Source: Larkinella punicea
Lineage (GTDB): Bacteria > Bacteroidota > Bacteroidia > Cytophagales > Spirosomataceae
Assembly (NCBI RefSeq): GCF_003334855.1
Contig: NZ_QOWE01000022.1
Coordinates: 87,617 to 151,616 of the forward strand
Direction: 5' to 3'
Length of the DNA: 64,000 nucleotides
In this document: in pieces, positions 55,301 to 63,873 of the stretch
Layout: every line of letters begins with the position of its first letter
How positions within the stretch are numbered: the stretch's first letter is position 1
Position numbers and translations under genes: made by a program
The notes under the pieces: generated by a model
What the model saw: only the letters and a program-made list of their open reading frames with translations
Database searches by the model: none
What the model was told of the DNA's origin: nothing

Positions 55301-55988
55301 GCTCCTTCTTTTCAATGGTTGTCCACAAATGCGCAATGTCTTCTACGATGAACCGAATTCCAATCGGGTCCACTAGTGTCCCTAGACCCAGCTTGTAAAG
55401 TAGGAAAGACGCCACGAAAAAGCCCATGAAGAAGAGAATGAAACTGCCGAAGTAACTGGCCATGGCCCTTCCGCTTTGGATGGCAAGCCCGAATTGGAGT
55501 GCCGTCGCCACGAATGCGTTCGGCAGTGACAGAAAGGCGTAAGCGGTCAGAAAGGCAGCCGGTCGGAAGGGGCCAATCAACTCAGGATCCACGCCCGGCA
55601 AGTAGATCCCCAGCAGGATCCCCACCTGCACGGCCAGCAGGAGCAGGGCATTGAGAACGAATGCCGCCAAAAAACGCCCGCCGAGATACTGGGCCCTGGT
55701 GATGGAAGTGGTATAGATCAGTGGATGCATTCGGCTCCCGGCGTCCCGCGCGGCCGCATCGCCGGCTATGGCCGCGGCCATCATCAGCCAGATCAGGCCG
55801 CCAAATACCGTGGTATTTGCGATGAGAAATGGTGAGTTGATAAAAAATTCCTCGAAAAGAGCCTCGGAGACGGCCCGGTCTCTGGTCATCAGGAAATTCA
55901 AATAGACCAGAACAATTAAAAAGAGCCAGATATAAGGACGGCGGACCTGGTAGGCAAACTCAAAGCGAAAGATTTCCCGGAACTTCAT
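52365..55988 (-). CDS. ABC-2 permease fused to M1-family peptidase, 1207 aa
   Basis: A paralogue of the downstream gene over the full length: the MKFREIFRFEFAYQ start, two membrane-helix sets, the WREREARLGEITDAMP segment, and HEMAHQWT (H954) with Glu in VMSESLA. The zinc-binding HExxH-E set is intact. It lies 14 bp after the ATPase gene and 13 bp before the second fusion, so the three form one operon. Two different half-transporters of this type would form a heterodimer. Confidence 0.88.
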   Translation of the reverse strand: MKFREIFRFEFAYQVRRPYIWLFLIVLVYLNFLMTRDRAVSEALFEEFFINSPFLIANTTVFGGLIWLMMAAAIAGDAAARDAGSRMHPLIYTTSITRAQYLGGRFLAAFVLNALLLLAVQVGILLGIYLPGVDPELIGPFRPAAFLTAYAFLSLPNAFVATALQFGLAIQSGRAMASYFGSFILFFMGFFVASFLLYKLGLGTLVDPIGIRFIVEDIAHLWTTIEKKERLLNLEGIVLTNRLMWLSIGLVSVAVTYLGFRFTHRLGSTSRWTRLSLLFRRPQVVREDATNSPVIGIRASTPIWVPVIPRTFGFGMHIRQTLTLAWTLFQTIATSWAGLALLTVIPLLTIPVVVDQMESNGVPLVPTTTRVINELTAPLSAELSRWVIIPALLIFFAGELIWREREARLGEITDAMPGSEWAPFLGKFLGLGLLLVAFTTLQMFAGLFAQAILGYNTFDVPLYLKILFGLQLPEYLLFAFLVLVIHVLVNQKYVGHLVATITYVFITLSSLFGVDHDLFVYGAGPGWSYTEMRGFGPSLGPWLWFKLYWAAWAGLLAVVARLLWVRGREEALRFRLLMARRRFVGSTPWMAGTAVVLILALGGFIFYNTNVLNQYLTVSEKKERQAEYERRYERFDGIPQPEATRARLHIEIYPERRQAEILGSYSLINRTAVAIDSIHVAIMPGVTTGTDFDRKATLVIADEDHGHRVYVLDRPLQPGDSLRLDFEVTIQSRGFRETGVDPSVTSNGTFFMNTNWFPAIAYQRPRELITATDRREHGLTLRPLIAFLNDEEAYTDRGRGMTLDVVMGTPGEQVAVAPGNLRRTWTELGRRYFHYSTQAIGGEWSFFSANYAVHEAWWEDSDDPGRAVEIRIYHHPQHTAHLDRTLRSIRASLDYYSKNFGPYQRESLSVVERPGNGTGLHADAGMITHGEGFTLWNPKDDGRSHDHPYAIIAHEMAHQWTVPYAAVEGAPVMSESLAWYYGMKVVEHSRGPEALQRLFSYMWQPHPYSPIFRGEPLLRGLDPYLSYRKGPFALNTLSEYIGDERVNGALRNLLEKHRPVDAPLATTLDLFRELRAVTPDSLQYLLHDLFEVNTYWKLETERAVATPTKTGNWQVTLDVETHKVVVDSAGVKQEVPMDEWIEVGVFAPDQPGKEIEPLYLRKHRIHSGRQTIIVTVPRRPARAGIDPDHVLNWEERSEVNIKKVTVD

Positions 55989-56002
55989 GGCTATGGTTAG
56001 GC

Positions 56003-56926
56003 TTATTTCGGTTGGAGGCCGGCTCGTTGGGGATAATGACCTGCCATGGCGCTGAAGTAAACATCCTCGAGGTCAGGCGGCACCGACTCAAAACCAACCG
56101 GCTCTTCCCCGCTGTACACGTGGACGACCGTGCTTCCGCCCAGGAGTTTGGTGGAAATGATTTTATGCTCCAGCTCCACCTGCGGCAAGAGACTTTTTTC
56201 GATAATTTTCCGCCAAATCTTTCCTTTGAGTCCTTCTATGGCCTTCAGCGGTTCGGCCTCATGTATGATTTCACCTTTGTTGATGATGGCCATGCGCGTG
56301 CACAACTCACTCACGTCTTCAACAATGTGCGTGGAGAGAAGCACAACACTGTTCTCGCCCAGTTCACTCAATAAATTCAGAAAGCGTACGCGCTCGGCCG
56401 GATCCAGCCCGGCGGTAGGCTCGTCCACGATCATCAACTTCGGGTTACCCAGCAGCGCCACGGCGACACCGAAGCGTTGACGCATCCCCCCCGAATAGCC
56501 ACCGAGTTTCTGTTTGCGGACGTCCCAGAGATTAGTTTGCCGCAGCAGTGCCTCGACGACCACCTGGCGGGACCTGCGGGTCGTGATGCCTTTCAGGATG
56601 GCGAAATGATCCAAAAGACTTTCGGCGCTTACCTTCGGATAGAGGCCAAACTCCTGGGGCAGATAGCCCAAAGTCTGGCGTACTTCGTCTTTCTGATTGA
56701 CTACATCGATGACATGCCCTGAATCCGGGCTAGAGACTTCCAGGCTGATGGTCCCTTCATCGGGTTCCTGTAAAGTGGCCAGTATGCGCATGAGCGTTGA
56801 CTTACCGGCACCGTTCGGTCCCAAGAGACCATACAGGCCATGGGGGATGGTGAGGGTTACGTTTTTAAGTGCCTGTACCGCACCGGTGGAATACGTTTTG
56901 GAGATGTTCGTAATTTTAAGGGTCAT
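56003..56926 (-). CDS. ABC transporter ATPase, 307 aa
   Basis: Walker A GPNGAGKST (residues 36-44), signature YSGGMRQR, Walker B LMIVDEPTAGLD and the switch His in LSTHIVED are all present. The C-terminal 80 residues are the regulatory extension typical of ABC-2 ATPases. It powers the two downstream permease-peptidase fusions. Confidence 0.93.
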   Translation of the reverse strand: MTLKITNISKTYSTGAVQALKNVTLTIPHGLYGLLGPNGAGKSTLMRILATLQEPDEGTISLEVSSPDSGHVIDVVNQKDEVRQTLGYLPQEFGLYPKVSAESLLDHFAILKGITTRRSRQVVVEALLRQTNLWDVRKQKLGGYSGGMRQRFGVAVALLGNPKLMIVDEPTAGLDPAERVRFLNLLSELGENSVVLLSTHIVEDVSELCTRMAIINKGEIIHEAEPLKAIEGLKGKIWRKIIEKSLLPQVELEHKIISTKLLGGSTVVHVYSGEEPVGFESVPPDLEDVYFSAMAGHYPQRAGLQPK

Positions 56927-57098
56927 AGTGCCTGCGAATTATGGCTTCAGAATGCCGTTGAAAGAGCCCTGGAGGTTTTATTATCCAGCCGTCGTAAAGG
57001 TATTCCAAAGAACTTTGAATAACAAAGTAAGTTGTTAAAAAAATAGGCCTTTATCAACTGGAAACCCGCAGGGTTACGATGCAGATTATCTTTTAGTC

Positions 57099-57785
57099 CT
57101 AAGTCAATTCCGTTTTAACGAAACCTGCCCGTTTGGCTAATCGCATGACTTGCGTAGTTTGAAAATTTCCACCCCGTGCCGTTTGGAAGCCGGCACCGTT
57201 TAAGCGCCGGGCAATTTCGCCGTAACTCAAGTTGATCATCACCAGCGCGCGGATCAACTCGGTGGCCTTCCGGTTGTTTTCATTCGTTAGGCCTCTCTTT
57301 CGATTCGATTCGGCCGCTTTGGCCGAGACTGATGGGTGCAGAAAGGACTGGGCACCGTTACGCCATTGACCGACCTGGCGTAACTTTTGATCCAGTGCCT
57401 GTTTGGTACGATTACTGATCAGCTTACGTTCCTGCTGGGCCAGGGCGGCCAGCAGGTGAATGGTAAATTCATTGGCATCGGGCATATCTGCGCAAACAAA
57501 GCTAACCTTCGAATCCATCAGCGACGAAATAAACGTCAGGTTGCGGCTGAGTCGGTCCAGTTTGGCAATGACGAGCCGGGCCTGGTGAGTCTTGGCGTAG
57601 TGGATGGCTTTGAGTAGCTGGGGTCGCTGGTTGACCTTGCCCGATTCAATGTCGGTGAATTCCGCCAGGATCCCAGACGGATTTTGAACAAACCGTCGGA
57701 CGGCCGACTGCTGGGCATCCAGTCCTAGCCCCGACTTTCCCTGCTGTTGGGTACTGACCCGGTAGTAAGCGACGAAGGTTTCCAT
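57099..57785 (-). CDS. Serine recombinase (resolvase family), 228 aa
   Basis: The catalytic domain reads VAYYRVSTQQQGKSGLGLDA (Ser11, with Arg9), IAKLDRLSRN and QERKLISNRTKQAL. A C-terminal helix-turn-helix (LSYGEIARRLNGAGFQTARG) follows. It is divergent from the recombinase at 57959, with 173 bp between, and clearly homologous to it. Possible roles are plasmid multimer resolution or DNA inversion; no site is identified. Confidence 0.9.
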   Translation of the reverse strand: METFVAYYRVSTQQQGKSGLGLDAQQSAVRRFVQNPSGILAEFTDIESGKVNQRPQLLKAIHYAKTHQARLVIAKLDRLSRNLTFISSLMDSKVSFVCADMPDANEFTIHLLAALAQQERKLISNRTKQALDQKLRQVGQWRNGAQSFLHPSVSAKAAESNRKRGLTNENNRKATELIRALVMINLSYGEIARRLNGAGFQTARGGNFQTTQVMRLAKRAGFVKTELT

Positions 57786-57900
57786 GCGGCAAGATAGAAA
57801 AAAATACCATTACATATCTATTACGACCGTTGTGAAAACGTTATAAACATGAATAATTTGCTACTTTTATCCGTGGAACACCTTCAAGAGTCAAATTTTG

Positions 57901-57919
57901 TTGGAAAGGGAAAGAAGGG
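57901..57919 (+). promoter_or_regulatory. Fourth TTGGAAAGGG motif
   Basis: TTGGAAAGGGAAAGAAGGG, 58 bp before the recombinase start at 57959. It links this block to the backbone genes at 369, 1231 and 6262, which carry the same motif in their leaders. Confidence 0.45.
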
Positions 57920-57958
57920 TTCATTTCCTCTCCCCATTCCAATACCTATATCTAAAGA

Positions 57959-58612
57959 ATGAAATACGTACCATACTACCGGGTCTCAACGGCTGGCCAG
58001 GGAAAAAGCGGCCTAGGTCTTTCGGCTCAGCGCGAGATCGTAAACCGGTTCCTCAAAGCGGATGATGAACTCTTACCCGAATTCATCGAAGTGGAATCCG
58101 GCAAGAAAGCCAACCGCCCCCAACTATCGGCCGCTATTGCTTTTGCTAAACAACACCGGGCGCGTTTACTGATTGCAAAACTCGACCGGTTGAGTCGCAA
58201 TGTCTCTTTTATCTTTTCCCTGCGTAATTCCGAGGTCGACTTTGTGGCCTGCGACATTCCCGATGCCAATACCCTCACCGTAGGAATCATGGCAGTTCTG
58301 GCCCAACATGAAAGGGAATTGATTGGGGAAAGGACCCGGGCCGCTTTACAGGCCAAGAAAGCCCAGGGACATAAATTGGGCATGCCCAATATCACACCGG
58401 CTATTACGCAGAAGGGTTTGGAAATCCGCCAGCAGAATGCTCGCAGCCATCAGGCCAATTTGCAAGCGGCTGAACTCGTCCGGTTGTACCGTAAAGACGG
58501 ACTCACCTATGCTGCTGTTGCTGAGCGCTTAAATGCCATGGGATATCGGACCCGAAGAGGTAACAAATTCTTTGCCATGAGTGCCCAACGGTTGGATTCA
58601 AAAACGAATTAA
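57959..58612 (+). CDS. Serine recombinase (resolvase family), 217 aa
   Basis: VPYYRVSTAGQGKSGLGLSA carries the catalytic Ser10 and Arg8; IAKLDRLSRNVSFIF and HERELIGERTRAAL follow. The C-terminal HTH (LTYAAVAERLNAMGYRTRRG) is intact. A degraded copy of its 3' end lies at 60800-60905. It precedes the ArdC-like gene. Confidence 0.9.
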   Translation: MKYVPYYRVSTAGQGKSGLGLSAQREIVNRFLKADDELLPEFIEVESGKKANRPQLSAAIAFAKQHRARLLIAKLDRLSRNVSFIFSLRNSEVDFVACDIPDANTLTVGIMAVLAQHERELIGERTRAALQAKKAQGHKLGMPNITPAITQKGLEIRQQNARSHQANLQAAELVRLYRKDGLTYAAVAERLNAMGYRTRRGNKFFAMSAQRLDSKTN

Positions 58613-58666
58613 TCGGTTTTGAAAATTACCATATTACCATATTTTATGTGTAAAAATATTGTATTA

Positions 58667-58696
58667 TATGATATAAATGTTTATATTTATATCATA
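58667..58696. promoter_or_regulatory. Inverted repeat upstream of the ArdC-like gene
   Basis: TATGATATAAA (58667-58677) and TTTATATCATA (58686-58696) are perfect 11-bp arms, 33 bp before the start codon. It may be an operator. Confidence 0.5.
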
Positions 58697-58729
58697 ATCA
58701 ATGAGTTGAATACGTAAACATTGACCCCT

Positions 58730-59647
58730 ATGCAACCCCAGAAATTAACCTCCGCTCATGACATTGATGTGTTTCAAAAGGTCACCAACCTGTTTATTGA
58801 AAAGCTCGAACACGGCGTAAACCCCTGGGTTAAATCGTGGTCGACGGTGGGTGTGGTTCCCCAGAATTATTTCAATAAAAACATGTATAAGGGGATTAAT
58901 TTATTCCTGCTGTCGCTCAGCCCGTATGATGTGCCTTTCTTTTGCACCTTTAACCAGGCCCGGGAAAACGGTGGCACCATCAAAAAAGGGGCGAAATCAT
59001 TGCCGGTTATTTACTGGAATTTTGTGGACAGCAAAACCGAAACGATCACGGGCCCCGATGGAACCGAGCAACCCAAGAAAAAGGCCTTTATCAAGTATTA
59101 CAACGTCTTTAACATCCGCGATGTCGAAGGCATTGACTTTGTGTTGCCCGCCCACCCAACGAATCCGAATGAACCTATTCAGGTTTGTGAAACCATCGTT
59201 GCCCAGATGCCTCAAGCCCCCGCTATTCGGCACACCAACAAAGCCCGAGCCTATTACAGCCCATCGGCTGATTTGGTCAATATGCCGGATCAAGAACAGT
59301 TTTCCAGTTCAAAGGCGTATTACAGCGTTTTGTTCCACGAGTTGACCCACAGTACTGGCCATGAAAGCAGGTTGAACCGGGAGGGGGTCACACAGCTTTG
59401 CCCGTTTGGTTCGACCAATTATTCCAAGGAAGAATTAGTCGCAGAATTGGGTGCCGCCTTCTTGAATACGTTTACTGGCATCGCTGATGAAACCTTACTG
59501 GATAATTCAGCCGCCTACCTAAAAGGCTGGTTGAAGCCGCTACGGGACGATAAGAAATTCATTTTCTGGGCCGCTAAAGAGGCTCAGAAAGCGGTTCAGT
59601 TCATCGCTCCTGTCCTGAGCGATCTACAGCCCGAACCCCTTGAATAA
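58730..59647 (+). CDS. ArdC-like antirestriction protein (zincin), 305 aa
   Basis: The N-terminal ssDNA-binding part (FQKVTNLFIEKLEHGVNPWV; FCTFNQARENGGTIKKGAKS; FIKYYNVFNIRDVEG) and a C-terminal metallopeptidase-like part (VLFHELTHSTGHESRL, HELTH at 203-207; ELVAELGAAFL) match ArdC/DUF1738 proteins of plasmids. ArdC protects incoming DNA from restriction. I choose ATG 58730 over the TTG at 58721. Its presence supports a mobilisable or conjugative plasmid. Confidence 0.9.
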   Translation: MQPQKLTSAHDIDVFQKVTNLFIEKLEHGVNPWVKSWSTVGVVPQNYFNKNMYKGINLFLLSLSPYDVPFFCTFNQARENGGTIKKGAKSLPVIYWNFVDSKTETITGPDGTEQPKKKAFIKYYNVFNIRDVEGIDFVLPAHPTNPNEPIQVCETIVAQMPQAPAIRHTNKARAYYSPSADLVNMPDQEQFSSSKAYYSVLFHELTHSTGHESRLNREGVTQLCPFGSTNYSKEELVAELGAAFLNTFTGIADETLLDNSAAYLKGWLKPLRDDKKFIFWAAKEAQKAVQFIAPVLSDLQPEPLE

Positions 59648-59658
59648 CGCCCGCCGAA

Positions 59659-59687
59659 GGCCCGCAGCAAAGCGGGCCACTTTTTTT
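59659..59687 (+). terminator. Rho-independent terminator
   Basis: GGCCCGC (59659-59665) pairs with GCGGGCC (59672-59678), followed by seven T (59681-59687). A second small hairpin (CCCGGC, TTC, GCCGGG) follows at 59696-59710. The rest of 59711-59939 holds nothing recognised. Confidence 0.88.
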
Positions 59688-59939
59688 CATAGTGCCCCGG
59701 CTTCGCCGGGAACCCTAAAAGAAGCAATCGGGTGAAAATTAGCGAATCGAGGGGAAAACCACTTGATTTGTTAGGGGTTTTGCCGATTGATCAGCAACCG
59801 ACAGGACGCTTACATGGTTTTACGATTGCTGATGAAGAGCACCGTACGGACCGTAATACCGCTTACCAAACCGGGTAGCAAGGATTGGCACCTTTGTATC
59901 ATCTTATGGGAAACCTAAATTTTTACCAGTAAAATCAGT

Positions 59940-60221
59940 ATGGAGCAAACCCATTCAAATCACGCATTGCCCGTAAAAAAGCAACACCTCTGGCAAGTGG
60001 GCGACCTTGCCCGGAGTTTCCAGAAAGTGAACCAAACCGTTGCGATACTACTCGAACCCACTCGTTTTGTTTGGGTTACCATGGACGGTGCTTGTTGTCA
60101 TATTCCACCGGATGAAATGGAATTCGTTCATAACACCGAATTACGATATCAGTACTCGGGAGAAAATGAGGTTTTGATCGATTTTGAATTAGATCTTTTC
60201 GCCCCCTACTTTAATCGGTAA
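59940..60221 (+). CDS. Small hypothetical protein, 93 aa
   Basis: ATG 59940 opens a soluble acidic protein (HLWQVGDLARSFQKVNQTVA; LRYQYSGENEVLIDFELDLF). No known family recognised. It belongs to the backbone block with the gene at 60334. Confidence 0.55.
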   Translation: MEQTHSNHALPVKKQHLWQVGDLARSFQKVNQTVAILLEPTRFVWVTMDGACCHIPPDEMEFVHNTELRYQYSGENEVLIDFELDLFAPYFNR

Positions 60222-60333
60222 AAAGGCTTTTTCGCAGGCATTTAAAGGTTTATTGATATTCTGAAATTTGTGTTCAAGTACGGAATCGGTTTAGAAAACC
60301 AATTTGGTTAAACGGCAATTTCCGGTCAACACT

Positions 60334-60771
60334 ATGGAATCACCCATTAAGCAGGCTTATATTGATTATCAGGAAAAATTACAGGCATTAGCGCAAACCA
60401 TCAAGGCACAGGTCCGCGAGAATGCCAGCCTGAAAGCGGTGCAGACAGCACTGAAAATTACCGCATCGATGTACTACCAACGCTTGAAATATCCTCAGAA
60501 TATCCCTGAACAGGAAATTGGTGCGTTGACAAAACTGGTGCAAAATGACACCATCGCACAGCTATATAAGGAAACCATTGAATTCGGCCAGCAGTTAAGT
60601 GAATCTATTGCCGAAAGTCTGAGAAACACGGATATTACCGTTACCTTCCTATGTAAGAAGTTAGGTATTGATCCATCGAGTTATCACCGGAAACAAAAAG
60701 ATCCACGTTTGTGGAATCAGGCCGAAATCGAAAGAATTGCCCAAGTTATTGAAACCATTGAAAGGCTTTAA
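60334..60771 (+). CDS. Helical hypothetical protein with Cro-like HTH tail, 145 aa
   Basis: ATG 60334 (MESPIKQAYIDYQEK) is preferred to the in-frame TTG at 60304. Two similar halves are visible: KAVQTALKITASMYYQRLKY and VTFLCKKLGIDPSSYHRKQK, each followed by an acidic helix. The second matches the tail of the protein at 3990 and looks like an HTH. A DNA-binding role is possible. Confidence 0.6.
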   Translation: MESPIKQAYIDYQEKLQALAQTIKAQVRENASLKAVQTALKITASMYYQRLKYPQNIPEQEIGALTKLVQNDTIAQLYKETIEFGQQLSESIAESLRNTDITVTFLCKKLGIDPSSYHRKQKDPRLWNQAEIERIAQVIETIERL

Positions 60772-60799
60772 AAAAAGTAGAAAGTTTAGATTCACCTAA

Positions 60800-60905
60800 G
60801 CCGCTTTGGCTGAACGATTAAATGCCTTGGGTTATCGAAACCAAATAGGCATAAAATTATTTGCCATAAATGCATAGAAATGGATCTAAAAAAACTAATT
60901 ATTTA
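60800..60905 (+). pseudogene. Decayed duplicate of the recombinase 3' end
   Basis: The frame AALAERLNALGYRN-IGIKLFAINA matches the C-terminus of the recombinase at 57959 (AAVAERLNAMGYRTRRGNKFFAMSA). Base by base, 60800-60905 aligns with about 58503-58612, with changes and an early TAG. It marks the edge of the AT-rich defense block. Confidence 0.75.
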
Positions 60906-61278
60906 GTTTCATAATACATTAATTTACAGCGATTTATGCCTATTTTTTGTGTTTTATAAATTTAATTATGTTAACCTGAGTACTTTTGCTATATATATAC
61001 TTCTTTTATTTTTTTCAGGTTTTAAAAGTCAAAATAATTTAAATAATTCTAGAAGCACGCACTAAATACTCACCAAAAGTATTTATTAGTATTATCCAAT
61101 CTTCAGAATTAAGATAAAAAAACTACTATAATAATTCCTAAATCCTTATTAATAAATTGTATCTAAGGCTCTTATTTTTATAGTGAGAGCTAAACACTGA
61201 AATATATTCAATTATATTTTAACCCACCGTGTTTCTTATTCACCTTCATTTAAGAACTAAATTTACCATAACAAAAAG
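60906..61278. other. AT-rich gene-free stretch
   Basis: The composition drops sharply to mostly A and T after 60906. No gene is seen. It serves as the downstream flank of the Gabija-like operon. Confidence 0.5.
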
Positions 61279-62937
61279 CTAGTTAGATATATTAGAAATG
61301 TCATAAACACATTGATCACCAAACCAGTCTCTAATCCTTTCTAATGATGTATTCTCAAGGGGAGACAAGCATAATAAAGCAAGTTTGTCTTTTGACCTAG
61401 AACAACAAACATAAAGCAAATTTAATGTACGCTCAAAACGAGCAAGTTTATTATCATTACCAGAAAAAACTTCATTGAAATTATATTGATTCCAAGACGC
61501 ATCATCAATAATTATAAGGACATTTTCAAATTCTGCACCTTTAACCCCATGCTTAGTACTAAATGGTGTAAATTCTTGAACAAAATTATTCAACTTTATT
61601 ATTTCGCTATAATCTATATTCATTAATTCTTCATAAAATTCCCTTTTTTTCATCTGCCTTTCAGTTAGATTTTCGCCATAGATTTCACTCTCAAAGTCTT
61701 CGATAGCGATCGGTTTATTTAATATTTGTTTTGTAATTACAAATTTATAAACATCTTTTACTTTATTTACATTTCTTATTTCTTCTAGTTCTTTTATTAA
61801 TAATTTAATTTTTGATTTGTCATTATGTGATTTTATTTTAAATCCTTCTATGGCTAACAACCTAATAAATTCAGAATATAATTTTTGATTGTAGTTATAT
61901 ATTATTTTTTCAACTTTATTGCAAAAGAATTTAATAAATATTTCATCAATTTGAAATAGCCTATCTCTATAAAATGTTATTTTATTATAAACATTTAATA
62001 AATTTTCATAACCTTGAAAATTAGCTATGTTTTTATGTGTTAGCATTAATATTTTAGTTTTTTTTAAGTCCCATTTATTATGATTAATTAACCATTCTAA
62101 ACCTTTTTGATAGTTAATAGAAAAGCTATTAGTTGAGCTATTGGAGTGTATAAAAAAAAGCTGTCCAGGAAGGTTTTTTCCTGAAGGTGTCTGTATAAGT
62201 GAGGGGCGAATTTTAGCTAATAAATCAATTACTGCAATTGAACAACGAAAATTGGTGGTTTTGGTAATAGTTTCTAATGAGGCATTGTAGATTTTTCCTA
62301 TACCGGAATTGTATATTTTCTGCATAGAATCTCCAAAAAAGCCAATAACAATTTTATTTTCATTTCCTTTAAGCAAATAGTTTATAATTAGATTAATAGT
62401 GATCGGGTCTGTATCTTGATACTCGTCAATAAAAATATATGGATATTTGTTGTAAACAAGTCGAAAAATTTTAGGATATTTTTCAAACAATTTTCCTGAA
62501 AATTCTATGACATGCTCATGACTAATATCGCCTTCTTCAAAATTCCTCCCATATTGTTTATAATCTATTGATTTTCCTTCTAATTTATTTTTCAGTAATT
62601 CAATTGGATTTTTTGTAGCAAGATTGTAATTTATTAACTCCTCTTTAAGCTCTGTTTGGAATGATTTGATTATCAACCATAAAAACTCATGAATTGTTAA
62701 TACAAGGACTAATTCATTATTGTTTATGCGGTTAATAATTTCCTTCTTAGCAACATTTGTGTATGTAATACATACGATAAATTTGCCATGTTTTTCTAAA
62801 AAATCCCCATGTTTTATTGTCAAGTGCTTTAAAGATTCGATTAAGGTCCAAGTTTTACCTGAGCCTGCTCCGGCTTCCAAAATAAAACTTTTTTTAGTGT
62901 CAATACAATTTAAGACACCTGCAAGTGAATCATCCAT
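61279..62937 (-). CDS. UvrD-like helicase, GajB-like, 552 aa
   Basis: Superfamily 1 motifs are intact: GAGSGKT (residues 23-29), FIDEYQDTDP (Walker B with Q motif), IGFFGDSMQKIY, NFRCS, HGVKGAEFENV and YVCCSRSKDKLAL. It starts 3 bp after the stop of an OLD-family nuclease gene. This gene order and pairing match Gabija (GajA nuclease, GajB helicase), an antiphage system. It is strongly AT-rich, unlike its neighbours, which implies transfer from another source. Confidence 0.88.
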   Translation of the reverse strand: MDDSLAGVLNCIDTKKSFILEAGAGSGKTWTLIESLKHLTIKHGDFLEKHGKFIVCITYTNVAKKEIINRINNNELVLVLTIHEFLWLIIKSFQTELKEELINYNLATKNPIELLKNKLEGKSIDYKQYGRNFEEGDISHEHVIEFSGKLFEKYPKIFRLVYNKYPYIFIDEYQDTDPITINLIINYLLKGNENKIVIGFFGDSMQKIYNSGIGKIYNASLETITKTTNFRCSIAVIDLLAKIRPSLIQTPSGKNLPGQLFFIHSNSSTNSFSINYQKGLEWLINHNKWDLKKTKILMLTHKNIANFQGYENLLNVYNKITFYRDRLFQIDEIFIKFFCNKVEKIIYNYNQKLYSEFIRLLAIEGFKIKSHNDKSKIKLLIKELEEIRNVNKVKDVYKFVITKQILNKPIAIEDFESEIYGENLTERQMKKREFYEELMNIDYSEIIKLNNFVQEFTPFSTKHGVKGAEFENVLIIIDDASWNQYNFNEVFSGNDNKLARFERTLNLLYVCCSRSKDKLALLCLSPLENTSLERIRDWFGDQCVYDISNISN

Positions 62938-62940
62938 ATA

Positions 62941-63873
62941 CTAATCTTCTGTTAACCATTGCAATCCTTCACTAATATAACGAGGTACTTCCCATCGATC
63001 AAGAACCATAATGTCAAAGGCAAAGTCAGTCTTTCTTTCAGAAATTTTTGACGAAATTTCATAAGAGTTTTCAACAATTTCTTGTTCTCCCGTATTTTTA
63101 AATAAAAGCGGTATCAATTTCCCATTAGTGCAACATTCAAGAATTTTAGAATTTCTAAGAATAAAAGCCTCTTCAAAACTTCTACCGCATGTAATTCTAT
63201 TTATCTCTGCTACTTGATACGCAACTCGTATTTTTCCTTTTGTCTTCCCTTCATCTGAACAATTTTGCAGGTCATTCAACATTTCCATAGCTGGAATCCA
63301 TTCCTTTAATACGGCATTACTTGTTTTATGGCCTTCGCTTACTTTACATGATTTTTTTGTTGATTTATCAATTGAGTCAAGGTCAGTTATAATCAACGTT
63401 TTTATATTTAAAAAGCATAATAAATCTTTAAATATGTGAGCATAAGCTCCACCAACCTCAATTATTGAAATATATTTTGACAACAAGGCAGGAGCTGCTT
63501 TTTTAATAAATAATGGTAGTAAAAGTCGTTCAACAGTTCCTTCAATCATTATAATTTTATCGGCAAAAAACATATCACATCTACTCAGTGATAAGTATTG
63601 TTTCAAAAACGATATTCCAGTTGGGTCTGAAGCACCTTCAATTAGTCTAAATTCAGATAAGTTTTTTACTTTTAGGAAAAGCTCTGAATTATCAAAATAC
63701 CTTATACTATCAAAGTTACTTTCTGCAATTATGTGGGAGGAATGTGTGGTGATTAATATTTGGACGTCCCAATTAAGTTTTGATCGAACAAAATCACGAA
63801 TATTTTTAATAAATACATATTGCATTTGTGGATGCAAGTGGGCCTCTGGCTCTTCGATAAATAAAAGTTGAAA
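62941..63873 (-). pseudogene. OLD-family nuclease, GajA-like, 5' end removed by an IS element
   Basis: The frame starts in the middle of an ABC-type ATPase (SLFQLLFIEEPEAHLHPQMQ, Walker B and D-loop); Walker A and signature parts are missing. A Toprim domain follows: IMIEGTVERLLLPLF, IIEVGGAYAHIF, IITDLDSID. The C-terminal part is that of GajA-like OLD nucleases. The upstream sequence switches to an IS256-type end near 63870-63880. The gene is therefore truncated and the system probably inactive. Confidence 0.82.
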
